Shown here one piece after another: positions 31,325 through 41,355 of a DNA stretch of 48,154 bases (the stretch's first letter is position 1; each line of letters opens with the position of its first letter). The notes beneath the pieces are model-generated. The model did no database searches. It saw only the letters and a list, made by a program, of their open reading frames with translations, and was not told where the DNA came from. The translations under genes were made by a program, and so were the position numbers. Origin of the DNA: Flavobacteriia bacterium (GTDB lineage: Bacteria; Bacteroidota; Bacteroidia; Flavobacteriales; Schleiferiaceae); assembly GCA_013373425.1 (NCBI GenBank), contig JABXHW010000041.1, positions 1-48,154 on the forward strand, written 5' to 3'.

Positions 31325-33724
31325 ATGTTACGGCACTACTTCAAAATAGCATGGAGAAATCTCACTCGTGATCGGGTGTATACCCTCGTGAATATTTTCG
31401 TTTTGGTCATTGGCATGGCTTCATTTCTTCTCATCGCCTTGTACATCAAGGATGAGATGAGCTACGATGAGTTCCATGAAAAAAGTGATCGAATCTATCG
31501 AGTATGGACAAATCTCGATGCATCCGGACCGGGCGAGCAAAGTGCTTCTTTGAGCTTTCCAGCGGGTCCTGCCCTCAAGGAAGATTTTCCAGACATGGTT
31601 GAACAGAGCGTTCGGTTCTTCAACATGCAAACGCCTTATGTTACGCTTAGCAAGGATAGCCTAAGATTTAACGAGCCTCATATTTACTTTACGGATGAAA
31701 GCGCATTGGACGTGTTCACCTTCAAGTTCTTGGTGGGTGGGCCGAAAGATGCATTGAACGATTCCACAGATATTATCCTGACTCGTTCTTTAGCAATGAA
31801 GTACTTCGGTGATATCGATGTGCTCGGCGAAGAAATGGCCGCGGAAACAGGCATTCCTCTAGTGGTTTCTGGAGTTATAGAAGATGTCCCTTCAGGTACG
31901 CATATGCCCATTGATGCGCTTATTGCACTACCTGCCATTTCGAATTTGTTCAGTGAATCGCTCACAACTTCGAACTGGGTTTGGAACCCGTGCTGGACCT
32001 ACGTCTTGTTGAAGAATGAATCCTGCGCAATGGACCTGGAAGAGCAATTGCCGAGCTTCATTGCCGACCATTATCCGAGTATTATTGGAGGTAGGATGAA
32101 TGCGCACTTGATGCCCTTGGAAGACATCCATCTGAATTCCCACCTGCAATATGAAATCAAAGCGAACGGTTACGTGGCAAATGTCAGACTGTTCAGCATT
32201 GTTGGCATATTTATATTAATCGTAGCCTGTATCAACTACACTAATTTGGCCACGTCCAGAGCTACACGGAATGCTCGTGAAGTGGGTGTGTCGAAAGTGC
32301 TTGGCGCCACCCGAAAGGAATTGATTTTTAGATTCCTCGGTGAGTCGGTTCTCACCAGTGTAATTTCGATTTTCGCATCCCTCGTTTTAGTGGAGGTCTT
32401 TCTTCCTGTTTTCAATCAACTCACAGGGAAAGACCTCGTGAGTGCAGCGCTGTTTGAACCTATCAACATTCTAGTCATCTTCACTGTAGCGATTGGCGTA
32501 GGCATTCTTGCAGGTATCTATCCGGCTTGGATGATGAGCAAGCTTTCACCGACGGTCATTCTGCGACCTTCTCGAAGAAACGCGGGTGGAGTCCGCGTTC
32601 GAAAGGCATTGGTACTCGTTCAGTTCTGCGTAGCGCTCGGATTGATAATCGGAACGAGCGTGGTAAACCAACAGTTCGATTATCTCCAAAGTCAGGATAT
32701 AGGTTTTGAATCGGAGCACCTTGTTATGGCTCCGGTGAAGTGGAATGCTGCTCGATCATACCGAAGTATGCGCAGGGAGCTATTGGAGCACGACGCGATT
32801 GAGAACATGACCCGCATGAACGATGTAGTTGGAGTTCGCCATAACATGCATGAGTACAGTCATGAAGGCGTGAAGAACGGCGACTTCATGTATTTCGCCT
32901 CGCTGATTACAGATGAGCATTTCACTTCCACGATCGACCTTGAAATCGTGGCGGGAAGGACTTATGGTCGTCCAGGAGATGATACCACGGCTATGCTAGT
33001 GAACGAGACTTTAGTTCGTGATATGGGATGGGGCTCGCCGGAAGATGCACTGGGTAAGGAGTTTTCTACGCCAGCAGGAAGAGAGCGAGTAGTTGGCGTG
33101 GTGAAGGATTTTCACTTCGTTTCACTTTCAGAGCAGATTCAGCCCTTCGCTATCGATCTCGTTCAAGGAAATGCAGAAGTATTCTTCACCCGATATTTTT
33201 GCGTCAGACTCAAAGAAGGTAGAGTGGATGAGGGTTTGACCTTGTTCGAGAATACGTGGGCAGAATATTTCCCCAATCAGCCTTTAGATGATTTTTTCCT
33301 GAGTGATGCCATCAACGAAGCCTATGAAGCTCAGAATACGCTGAGGTACCTCATGGGTATCTTCTCGATTGTAGCCGTGGCCATCGCCTGCTTGGGACTG
33401 TTCGCGTTATCGGCTTTCACGGCCGAGCAGAAAACTCGAGAGCTAAGCATTCGTAGAATTATTGGTGCTTCAAACTCTGAGCTCTTCCGCGTTATCGCCA
33501 TTGATTTCGTGCGAATGGCCATCTTCGGAATTCTTATAACTGCCCCAGTAGCCTACGCGATTCTTTACAACTGGCTTCAAGGCTTCGCCTACCATATCAG
33601 TTTGGATTGGGTGAACTTCGTGGCGGTCTCCTTGTTTGGTGGTACATTAGCGCTTCTCGCTGTTGCGTTTCAAGCGTGGAAAGCTGCCCGCCTGGATCCA
33701 ATAGCCGCTCTTAGATACGAATAG
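31325..33724 (+). CDS. ABC transporter permease, FtsX/MacB type (2)
   Basis: 799 aa, a paralogue of the preceding permease: the same N-terminal phrase type (LIALYIKDEMSYDEFHEKSDR), the core NAREVGVSKVLGATRKELIFR, and a second core in KTRELSIRRIIGASNSELFRV. Duplicate permeases in one operon fit a heterodimeric transporter or two alternative partners. No separate membrane fusion protein is seen, unlike MacAB. The peptidase gene starts 7 bp after the stop. Confidence 0.92.
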   Translation: MLRHYFKIAWRNLTRDRVYTLVNIFVLVIGMASFLLIALYIKDEMSYDEFHEKSDRIYRVWTNLDASGPGEQSASLSFPAGPALKEDFPDMVEQSVRFFNMQTPYVTLSKDSLRFNEPHIYFTDESALDVFTFKFLVGGPKDALNDSTDIILTRSLAMKYFGDIDVLGEEMAAETGIPLVVSGVIEDVPSGTHMPIDALIALPAISNLFSESLTTSNWVWNPCWTYVLLKNESCAMDLEEQLPSFIADHYPSIIGGRMNAHLMPLEDIHLNSHLQYEIKANGYVANVRLFSIVGIFILIVACINYTNLATSRATRNAREVGVSKVLGATRKELIFRFLGESVLTSVISIFASLVLVEVFLPVFNQLTGKDLVSAALFEPINILVIFTVAIGVGILAGIYPAWMMSKLSPTVILRPSRRNAGGVRVRKALVLVQFCVALGLIIGTSVVNQQFDYLQSQDIGFESEHLVMAPVKWNAARSYRSMRRELLEHDAIENMTRMNDVVGVRHNMHEYSHEGVKNGDFMYFASLITDEHFTSTIDLEIVAGRTYGRPGDDTTAMLVNETLVRDMGWGSPEDALGKEFSTPAGRERVVGVVKDFHFVSLSEQIQPFAIDLVQGNAEVFFTRYFCVRLKEGRVDEGLTLFENTWAEYFPNQPLDDFFLSDAINEAYEAQNTLRYLMGIFSIVAVAIACLGLFALSAFTAEQKTRELSIRRIIGASNSELFRVIAIDFVRMAIFGILITAPVAYAILYNWLQGFAYHISLDWVNFVAVSLFGGTLALLAVAFQAWKAARLDPIAALRYE

Positions 33725-33731
33725 TGTTATA

Positions 33732-36602
33732 ATGAATCCTCAATTCATGAAGTACATTACTTTACTTGCGTTAGCACTGCCCATGTTCTCTTTTGGCCAG
33801 TTGCAACCGCTCACTCACGACGATTACGACCAGTGGGAATCCATTGCTGCTTATCCAACTACACACGACGGAAGTCTTATCGCTGTTCAAACGGATCCAC
33901 AGGAAGGCGACTCGCATGTCGACTTGATACGAGTTCGAAACGGCAGACGAGTGGTTCGACTTGAACGTGCTTCCAAGCCTGCATTTACGAGTGACGGAGC
34001 TTGGCTTTTTGCTCAAGTTAGTCCGCCATACGCGGAGGTGCGTGAGCTCAAGCTCAAAGACACTGACAAAGAGGATATGCCGAAAAACCACCTCGTTCGT
34101 GTGAATACGAGGAATGGTGCGATTGATACAATTTTCAACGTGGCGCGGTTTGAAGTGCATCCATATTACTACGCTAACATAGCTATCCTTCTAGAAGATG
34201 AGCCCGAGGTTGAAGAAGAATCGGATTCAACTGAGGTGGAAGAGACGACAGACTTTGTTTGGGATGGTGAGGATGAACACGGCGAGGGTTACTACTCCAA
34301 AAATGCCAAGCGATTGGTGGTTTGGGATGTGTATCGCAATGTGTCTGATACTATAGAACGCGTCACTGATTTTAAGTGGGCCAAGCAAGTCAATACCATT
34401 GTTGGAATTCAGTCAGCAGGTGATTCTACAGAACCTGCGAGGTACTTTAGCTTCGATTTGTCGGCTATGAAAGTTCCATCGGATTGGATGGATGCCTATC
34501 AAGTTCTACAAGAGGGCTTTGAAGATATCGCTCAATTCAGCATCGACCGCCTCGCGTACAGAACGGCGTGGTTGGGCACTTCAGATTCAGATGATGCCGA
34601 TGTGCGCTACTACGATTTGAATGTGAGTCACATGCAGGCTGGAAGCAGTCAACGTGTGTTTGAGCGAACTCGGCTACCGGAAGGGTGGATGATGTCGCCA
34701 CACAACAGCCTGAACTTCTCCCAAGACTTGAAAGTGCTATACTTCGGAACGATGAAGGTTCCATTCGTGCCCGAAGAAGACACAACTATTTTAGACGAAG
34801 AGAAAGTAAGCTTGGATATTTGGTCGTGGACCGATGTCGAAATCCAGCCGATGCAACAGGTGAATGCCTCAAGTGAAAAGAAAAAGTCATTTGAAGCGCG
34901 TTGGGATTTAGAATTGAACACCTTCGTCCAAATTGAAGACGAAGATTTGGAAAGCGTGAGCATTAGCCCGAGATACACTCAGAAGTATGCGATTGGCTAC
35001 CAAACACCAGATGAGGAGCAGTTGGCTATTAGCTGGTACTGGCCTCCCCGTCAGGATTTCTACATCGTGGATGTGACCAACGGAGATCGATCTAGAATTG
35101 CTAGCGGTGTGCGTTCTTTCCCTTCTTTGAGCCCGAATGAAAAGTACGCTTACTGGTGGGATGGAAGCACTCGTGAATGGAAGGGATATAATCTGGAAAC
35201 AGGTCAGACTTACGTTCTGAGTGCGAACATTCCGAATCCGGTGTACGACGAAGAGCATGACACGCCAAGCGAGCCAGGTTCATATGGTATTGCAGGCTGG
35301 ACCGAGAACGATGAGGCCATTTTGATTTATGATGCCTTCGATATCTGGAAAGTAACCCCAGGCGGTCGAGCAGTAAACATGACCAATAGAGGCCGAAGAG
35401 AGAATACGCGCTATCGCTATGAGAATGTGGTAGACTACGAACGAAACATTTCAGGAGAAGAGTGGATTCTATCTGCTTTCAACGAATCGGATAAGTCGAT
35501 GGCTTACGTTGAGTACGACGTGGAAGATGCAGAATTCGAAGAGTTGGTAGGAGGTGATTATCGTCTGTCTAGCTTGCGAAGAGCTGACTCTGCGGACGTT
35601 TATTTCTACAGAATCTCTACGATCAGCGAGTACCCAGAAATCTACGGTGTGCGCGGAGATGATTTGGAGGATGCTAGAAAACTCACAGAGACCAATCCAC
35701 AACAATCGCAGTACCGTTGGGGAACCAGTGAATTGGTGGAATGGACGAGTCCGAAGGGAATCGAACTTCAAGGCATCCTGTTAAAGCCTGAGGATTTCGA
35801 CCCAAATAAGAAGTATCCGCTCTTGGTATATTTCTACGAGACTTACAGTGACTTACTCCACAACTATTGGAGTCCGCGTCCATCTGCGAGCACCATCAAC
35901 TTCCCATACTTCTTAAGCAACGAATACATCATCTTCATTCCAGATATCGTGTATGAAGAAGGATACCCGGGAAGAAGCGCTGAGGAATGTATCATAAGCG
36001 GAACCCAACATGTTGCGCAGAACAATTGGATTGATGCGTCTAGAATGGCCATTCAAGGTCAGTCTTGGGGAGGTTACCAAGTGGCCCACCTCGTAACGCG
36101 TACAGATATTTATGCCTGCGCAATGGCAGGTGCGCCAGTGAGTAACATGACTTCTGCGTATGGCGGTATCCGTTGGGGCTCAGGAATGAGTCGAGAGTTC
36201 CAATACGAAAGAACTCAAAGTCGCATTGGCGGTACGCTTTGGGAAAGAACCGATTTGTATCTCGAGAATTCGCCAGTATTCTATGCCGACCAAGTGACCA
36301 CTCCACTTTTGATGATGCACAATGATGGCGATGGAGCAGTGCCTTGGTATCAAGGAATTGAGTACTTCATGGCTCTGCGTCGACTTCAGAAGCCAACTTG
36401 GATGCTCGTATACAACGGCGAAGAACACAATCTAATGCAACGTCACAACCGAATGGATTTGAGCATTCGAATGGGACAATTTTTCGATCACTATCTCAAG
36501 GGTGCTCCTGCGCCAGCTTGGATGGTAAATGGACGACCTTATCTTCAAAAGGAATACAACCCAGCAACAGATCTAATAGATGAAAACGACACAAATGATT
36601 AG
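33732..36602 (+). CDS. S9 family (prolyl oligopeptidase-like) exported peptidase
   Basis: 956 aa with a signal peptide (MKYITLLALALPMFSFGQ, from ATG 33747; ATG 33732 is an upstream alternative). A long N-terminal beta-propeller-like region holds an acidic insert (about residues 160-190, EDEPEVEEESDSTEVEE). The C-terminal alpha/beta hydrolase domain has catalytic Ser778 in GQSWGGYQ, Asp in NDGDGAVPW and His in NGEEHNL. Likely cleaves oligopeptides in the periplasm or outside. The M61 gene overlaps its end by 23 bp. Confidence 0.9.
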   Translation: MNPQFMKYITLLALALPMFSFGQLQPLTHDDYDQWESIAAYPTTHDGSLIAVQTDPQEGDSHVDLIRVRNGRRVVRLERASKPAFTSDGAWLFAQVSPPYAEVRELKLKDTDKEDMPKNHLVRVNTRNGAIDTIFNVARFEVHPYYYANIAILLEDEPEVEEESDSTEVEETTDFVWDGEDEHGEGYYSKNAKRLVVWDVYRNVSDTIERVTDFKWAKQVNTIVGIQSAGDSTEPARYFSFDLSAMKVPSDWMDAYQVLQEGFEDIAQFSIDRLAYRTAWLGTSDSDDADVRYYDLNVSHMQAGSSQRVFERTRLPEGWMMSPHNSLNFSQDLKVLYFGTMKVPFVPEEDTTILDEEKVSLDIWSWTDVEIQPMQQVNASSEKKKSFEARWDLELNTFVQIEDEDLESVSISPRYTQKYAIGYQTPDEEQLAISWYWPPRQDFYIVDVTNGDRSRIASGVRSFPSLSPNEKYAYWWDGSTREWKGYNLETGQTYVLSANIPNPVYDEEHDTPSEPGSYGIAGWTENDEAILIYDAFDIWKVTPGGRAVNMTNRGRRENTRYRYENVVDYERNISGEEWILSAFNESDKSMAYVEYDVEDAEFEELVGGDYRLSSLRRADSADVYFYRISTISEYPEIYGVRGDDLEDARKLTETNPQQSQYRWGTSELVEWTSPKGIELQGILLKPEDFDPNKKYPLLVYFYETYSDLLHNYWSPRPSASTINFPYFLSNEYIIFIPDIVYEEGYPGRSAEECIISGTQHVAQNNWIDASRMAIQGQSWGGYQVAHLVTRTDIYACAMAGAPVSNMTSAYGGIRWGSGMSREFQYERTQSRIGGTLWERTDLYLENSPVFYADQVTTPLLMMHNDGDGAVPWYQGIEYFMALRRLQKPTWMLVYNGEEHNLMQRHNRMDLSIRMGQFFDHYLKGAPAPAWMVNGRPYLQKEYNPATDLIDENDTND

Positions 36603-38430
36603 AAATACAATCGCCTTGGTGTTGCTATCGACGATGGCCTCCTATGCGCAGTTTCGTCCGATTCAACATTCCGACCGCTACCATGCCGAAGTGGATGTTG
36701 TGGATATGACCGATGATGAGGTAAGCGTTACCGTGGTGCCTCCGGTTCAAAATGAAAACGTGGCCACATTTGCCATGCCGAAGATCATCCCGGGAACGTA
36801 TGACATCTCAGATTTCGGCCGATTCATCAAAAACTTCCATGCCTATGATTCGTACGGCAATGAATTGGAAGTGGAGCACACAGATGTAAACCGATGGGTC
36901 ATTCAAAATGCAAAGTCGCTGTATCGTATTACTTATGATGCAATCGACACACAAGAGGAATACGACAAAGGTATCTTCCTTCCAGGTGGAACTGCGATTA
37001 GTGACAGCGCTTGTATGATGAATCTCTTTGGATTCGTGGGCTTCATGGAAGGGCAAGACGATATGCCTTTCGAACTTGAAGTGAAGAAATTCCCGGGTCT
37101 AAATGCGACAACCGCTTTGGATATCATGGATCAGCAAGACAAGCGCGACAAGTTCTACGCACAGGACTATTTCGAGCTTCACGACCGTCCTATTTTGTAT
37201 TCAACTCAGGCCAATGCTAGCGTGATGGTCGCTGGGGCTGAGGTGATGGTGGGAACTTATTCTCCATCTGGAGCATTGGTTTCTGAGGATATTCTAGATG
37301 AAATCATGCCGGTTTTCACTGCAACTCGTGATTATCTCGGCGGAACACTTCCAACCGATCGATATGTAGTTCTCGTTTGGGGTAAGCAGCTTTCGGAGTT
37401 TGCTCGTGATGGATCTGCCGGTGCATTGGAGCACTTTACCAGTACCACTTTGGTTTGGCCAGATATGCGAGGTCAGGAGGAAGGCATCCGCCACGTGACA
37501 GCGCACGAGTTCTTCCATATCATCACACCGTTGAACATCCACAGTGAGCACATTCACAGTTATGATTTCATGAATCCACAAATGTCCAAGCACTTGTGGT
37601 TCTACGAAGGAGTAACCGAATACAACAGTTTGATTGCCCAAGTGAGAGGTGGAATCATGAGCGAGAGTGAGTTCATGAATGAGATGGTGGGCAAAATGAA
37701 CGCCGCAGATAATTACGATGAGCACATTCCAATGACATTGAGAAGTGAGCACGCACTCGATATTTTCGCGGATCAATATGGCGATGTGTATCAGAAAGGT
37801 GCCTTGATCGGGATGGCCCTCGATATGCACCTCAGAAAGGAAACCAACGGTGAAGAAGGACTAGTCGATTTGCTCATCAAGCTAAAAGACATGTACGGTC
37901 CGGATACATTCTTCGTGGACAATAACTTCTTCGATATCATTGTAGATCACACACCTGCCGGTACAGAGGAATTCTTGTACAACTATATTGCAGGAACGCA
38001 CCCACTGCCATTTGAAGAGCTTTTTGATGCCATGGGCTACTCCTACATGGAGTCTGTTCCTGAGTACGAAGTGAGGCGCCCAGATTGGTCGACCAGCTTC
38101 ATCTCAAGTAGAAGTCGCTATTACTTCGTTTCTCGCGTGGATAACAGTGATCCCTTCACAGCGGAATTTGGTCTTCAGAATGGAGACTATATCAAAAGAT
38201 GGAACGGAGAGCGCGTTCGTCAGGGCGAGCTAGCCGAGGTGTTGAATGAGTGGGCTGAAAATGCTACAATCGGAGGCGAAGTGACCATCGAAATTGAACG
38301 CGATGGAGAAGAACTGGAGTTGTCGAGTACCGTTACCCTTGAGGTCAATGAAGAGCGACACATTTTGAATAAAGATGAGAATCCGACAGCGGAAGAGCTA
38401 CGCCTGTTGGCACAATGGCTCAACTTGTAA
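36580..38430 (+). CDS. M61 family peptidase (glycyl aminopeptidase-like) with PDZ domain
   Basis: 616 aa. Signal peptide [19 protein letters not shown]; starts at ATG 36580 or 36595 are both possible. The zinc site is HEFFH (309-313) followed by IITPLNIHSE, typical of Bacteroidota M61 proteins. A PDZ-like domain is seen in the C-terminal part (SRVDNSDPFTAEFGLQNGD). Overlaps the S9 gene by 23 bp, so likely co-expressed. Both should act on exported peptides. Confidence 0.92.
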   Translation: MKTTQMIRNTIALVLLSTMASYAQFRPIQHSDRYHAEVDVVDMTDDEVSVTVVPPVQNENVATFAMPKIIPGTYDISDFGRFIKNFHAYDSYGNELEVEHTDVNRWVIQNAKSLYRITYDAIDTQEEYDKGIFLPGGTAISDSACMMNLFGFVGFMEGQDDMPFELEVKKFPGLNATTALDIMDQQDKRDKFYAQDYFELHDRPILYSTQANASVMVAGAEVMVGTYSPSGALVSEDILDEIMPVFTATRDYLGGTLPTDRYVVLVWGKQLSEFARDGSAGALEHFTSTTLVWPDMRGQEEGIRHVTAHEFFHIITPLNIHSEHIHSYDFMNPQMSKHLWFYEGVTEYNSLIAQVRGGIMSESEFMNEMVGKMNAADNYDEHIPMTLRSEHALDIFADQYGDVYQKGALIGMALDMHLRKETNGEEGLVDLLIKLKDMYGPDTFFVDNNFFDIIVDHTPAGTEEFLYNYIAGTHPLPFEELFDAMGYSYMESVPEYEVRRPDWSTSFISSRSRYYFVSRVDNSDPFTAEFGLQNGDYIKRWNGERVRQGELAEVLNEWAENATIGGEVTIEIERDGEELELSSTVTLEVNEERHILNKDENPTAEELRLLAQWLNL

Positions 38431-38447
38431 TTAACACACATAGAAAC

Positions 38448-38483
38448 ATCCTCAGAACAATTTCTGGGGATTTTCTCTTTTTA
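38448..38483 (+). terminator. Rho-independent terminator after the M61 gene
   Basis: A 10-bp stem (38448-38457 pairs with 38462-38471, CAAT loop, including one G-T pair) is followed by a T-rich tail to 38483. It separates the M61 gene from the M13 gene, so M13 has its own promoter in the last 30 bp. Confidence 0.85.
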
Positions 38484-38509
38484 GAACATTGCATTAAAAT
38501 AACCGAGAT

Positions 38510-40552
38510 ATGAAAACAAATCGCCTACTACCGATTGGGTTATTAGCGGCTCTTGCAGCTTGTAAGTCGGAGTCAAAAGTGGATACTGGAGATCCTAACA
38601 GAGGATTTGAACTTGCTTCAATTGACAGCTCCTATGCACCCTGTAATGACTTTTTCCATTTCTCAGCTCAAGGCTGGTTGGATGCCAACCCAATTCCTGA
38701 AACAGAGACTTCCTGGGGGAGATTCAGCATCCTCGGACGTGAAAATGAAAAGCGTGTTCGTGCCATTTTTGACGAGCTTGTAAATGCAGAGGAGCCTTTT
38801 GCACAAGGCTCCGATGAGCAACTTGTAGGCGACTTGTACGTGTCGGGAATGGACTCCCTTCAGATTGAAGAGGCGAAGTTTGCTCCTGTTCAGGGAATGG
38901 TGAATGAAATGGCCCATGTTACTTCAGTGGATGAGTGGTTCAAGCTGGCATCACAGTATCAAAATTTGGGGGTCACGATGCCGATTAGCGCTCGTGTTTC
39001 ATCTGATGACAAGAATGCCGGAATGAACATATTGCACATCGGTCAGAGTGGACTTGGCATGCCTGACCGTCAGTACTATGTAGCTGAAGATTCTATGTCT
39101 TTATTTATTCAACAGAAGTATCGTGAGCATATCGCTTCTATGCTGCATAGCTTAGGAGCTACAGAGGATTTAGCAAAGGCTTCGGCAGATGATATTTACG
39201 CCTTTGAAAAGTCACTTGCGATGTATCATTTAACGAGAGAGGAAAGACGCGATCCAGACACGACCTACAACAAAATGTCAATGGAAGAACTTAAAGCACT
39301 TGCTCCTGGGGTTCCATTCGACACTTATTTTGAGGCTAAGGGTATAAAACCTGAAGTTGTTATCGTCACTTCTATAGCCTATATCGATTATTTGGGTTCT
39401 GCTGTTCAAAATTGGGACCTCAAAACACTTGAGGCTTACTCGGTGTGGCAAATTATCAATAGCTACGCCTCTACACTTCATCATGAAGCCGTGATGGCTG
39501 ATTTTAATTTCTTTGAAAAGACCCTTCAAGGTCGACAGAAAATGCAGCCCCGCTGGAGAAGAGTGCAAAACTCGATGAGAGGGTTGCAAGAGCAAATCGG
39601 TCACCTTTACGTGGACCGCTACTTCCCAGCAGAGCACAAGGCACGCATCGAAGGAATGGTAGAAGACTTGAGGTCGGCGTTCCGTGTTCGCATCAACAAT
39701 CTAGAATGGATGTCGGGCGAAACCAAAGAAAAAGCTTTGGAGAAACTCGAGGCTTTCACGTACAAGATTGGTTACCCCGACGAGTGGAAAGATTGGAGCG
39801 ACCTCGCTATCTCAAGAGAAGGCTATACGCAGAATATGATGACTTTGTCTCAGTACATGACCAATGAGAACCTAGCGAAAATGGACCAACCAGTAGACCG
39901 TGGTGAATGGTACATGGGCGCGCACATTGTGAATGCTTATTACAATCCGAACAACAACGAAGTCGTGTTCCCGGCGGGCATTCTTCAGCCTCCATTCTTT
40001 ATGCCGGATGCCGATGACGCGATTAACTACGGTGCGATCGGTGGTGTAATTGGACACGAGTTCACGCACGGTTTCGACGATCAAGGTTCGAAGTACGACA
40101 AGGATGGAAACTTGAACAGCTGGTGGACCGATGAAGATAGAGCTCGGTTTGAAGAACTCACTCAAAGAGTGGTTGCTCAATACGACGGGTATGAAGCCTT
40201 GCCGGGTGAATATGTAAATGGCGGTTTGACCTTAGGGGAGAATATCGCTGACCTCGGTGGGTTGACATTGGCATATCATGCCTACTTGTTACATATGGAA
40301 GGTGAAGAGCGTCCAGCTCCGATTGGCGGCTTCACAGATGGCCAACGTGTATTCCTCGGTTGGGCACAAGTGTGGCAAGTCGACTACAGGGAAGAAGCGC
40401 TGAGATATCGACTGAACAATGATGTACACTCTCCAGGCATGTTCCGTGTGATCGGTCCTATGAGTAACATTCCGGAATTCTGGGAAGAGTTTGGATGTGG
40501 CGAAGGGGAAGAGATGCACTTGCCAGAGGATGAGCACGCCCTGATTTGGTAG
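38510..40552 (+). CDS. M13 family metallopeptidase (neprilysin/PepO-like) lipoprotein
   Basis: 680 aa. Lipoprotein signal (RLLPIGLLAALAACKSES). N-terminal M13 domain with ASIDSSYAPCNDFFHFSAQGW, C-terminal metallopeptidase with HEFTH (516-520, in GHEFTHGFDDQGSKYD) and GENIADLGG providing the third zinc ligand. Likely an extracytoplasmic oligopeptidase. It is third in the run of exported peptidases but separated from the others by a terminator. Confidence 0.95.
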   Translation: MKTNRLLPIGLLAALAACKSESKVDTGDPNRGFELASIDSSYAPCNDFFHFSAQGWLDANPIPETETSWGRFSILGRENEKRVRAIFDELVNAEEPFAQGSDEQLVGDLYVSGMDSLQIEEAKFAPVQGMVNEMAHVTSVDEWFKLASQYQNLGVTMPISARVSSDDKNAGMNILHIGQSGLGMPDRQYYVAEDSMSLFIQQKYREHIASMLHSLGATEDLAKASADDIYAFEKSLAMYHLTREERRDPDTTYNKMSMEELKALAPGVPFDTYFEAKGIKPEVVIVTSIAYIDYLGSAVQNWDLKTLEAYSVWQIINSYASTLHHEAVMADFNFFEKTLQGRQKMQPRWRRVQNSMRGLQEQIGHLYVDRYFPAEHKARIEGMVEDLRSAFRVRINNLEWMSGETKEKALEKLEAFTYKIGYPDEWKDWSDLAISREGYTQNMMTLSQYMTNENLAKMDQPVDRGEWYMGAHIVNAYYNPNNNEVVFPAGILQPPFFMPDADDAINYGAIGGVIGHEFTHGFDDQGSKYDKDGNLNSWWTDEDRARFEELTQRVVAQYDGYEALPGEYVNGGLTLGENIADLGGLTLAYHAYLLHMEGEERPAPIGGFTDGQRVFLGWAQVWQVDYREEALRYRLNNDVHSPGMFRVIGPMSNIPEFWEEFGCGEGEEMHLPEDEHALIW

Positions 40553-40743
40553 ACGTGGTTACGTGGGGACTTAGGGATGTAAAGCGGAAGTAGTCTCTGA
40601 ATTAGTGGAAAGGCCTATGACTTAAGCCAAAACCCATACGCGCCCTCAAGCCCCTCGGCCCTCGTTCCGTGATGAAAGTCACGGAACAATTGAACGAGTC
40701 GCGCTTAATTTGCAGCGTAAATAGAAACACAAATCATTTAGAT
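40553..40743. other. Intergenic region between M13 gene and rhodanese cluster
   Basis: Not more than 191 bp. The first ~40 bp after the M13 stop show a weak GG-every-8 pattern (GTGGTTAC, GTGGGGAC, TTAGGGAT at 40555-40578), a possible decayed relative of the octamer arrays, without a terminator before it. An in-frame ATG at 40669 could extend the rhodanese ORF, but that extension has no family similarity. Confidence 0.35.
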
Positions 40744-41016
40744 ATGAACGAAATCATCAATCACCCTAACGCGACTATTGTAGACGTGCGAACAGAAGGG
40801 GAGTTTGCAGGAGGCAATGTACAAGGGTCAGTAAACATTCCTTTGGACCAAGTTCCACACCGTGTGGAGGAGTTCAAGAACATGAGTAAGCCATTGGTAG
40901 TTTGCTGTCTTTCAGGCGGACGCTCTGGTCAGGCAGTTGAGTTCTTGAAAGCTCAAGGTGTAGAAGACATTTACAACGGAGGCGGCTGGTCACAGGTTGC
41001 TGTTCACAAGATGTAA
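40744..41016 (+). CDS. Rhodanese-like domain protein (1)
   Basis: 90 aa from ATG 40744 (MNEIINHPNATIVDVRTEGEF). The active-site Cys is in VVCCLSGGRSGQA, the loop of single-domain sulfurtransferases, which relay persulfide sulfur. No signal peptide, so cytoplasmic. Two more rhodanese genes follow, at 3 and 29 bp spacing, so the cluster is an operon candidate. Confidence 0.9.
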   Translation: MNEIINHPNATIVDVRTEGEFAGGNVQGSVNIPLDQVPHRVEEFKNMSKPLVVCCLSGGRSGQAVEFLKAQGVEDIYNGGGWSQVAVHKM

Positions 41017-41018
41017 TT

Positions 41019-41327
41019 ATGGGATTGTTAGGAAAGATTTTCAATCGTTCAACACCCGACTACAACCAGTGGTTGGAAGAAGGAGGAGTTATTGTTGATG
41101 TGCGCACACGTGGCGAGTACAAGTCGGGCCACATCAAAGGAAGCAAGAACATTCCTTTGGATGAGATTGCACGAAGCATGCACAAACTCGACAAGAACAA
41201 GCCAGTCATCGTTTGCTGCCGAAGCGGTATGCGTAGCGCACAGGCTATGAACGTTCTTCGTCAGAATGGATTTGAGCGTGTACACAATGGAGGTGGCTGG
41301 GCCAACCTTCAGAACAAACTCGGATAA
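41019..41327 (+). CDS. Rhodanese-like domain protein (2)
   Basis: 102 aa, MGLLGKIFNRSTPDYNQWLEEGG followed by VIVDVRTRGEYKSGHIKGSKNIP and the catalytic loop CCRSGMRSAQAM. Close in pattern to the preceding gene but not identical. Cytoplasmic, since no export signal is seen. Starts 2 bp after the stop of the first rhodanese. Confidence 0.92.
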   Translation: MGLLGKIFNRSTPDYNQWLEEGGVIVDVRTRGEYKSGHIKGSKNIPLDEIARSMHKLDKNKPVIVCCRSGMRSAQAMNVLRQNGFERVHNGGGWANLQNKLG

Positions 41328-41355
41328 TTCCGAATACTCGTTATAATTTTAAGAT

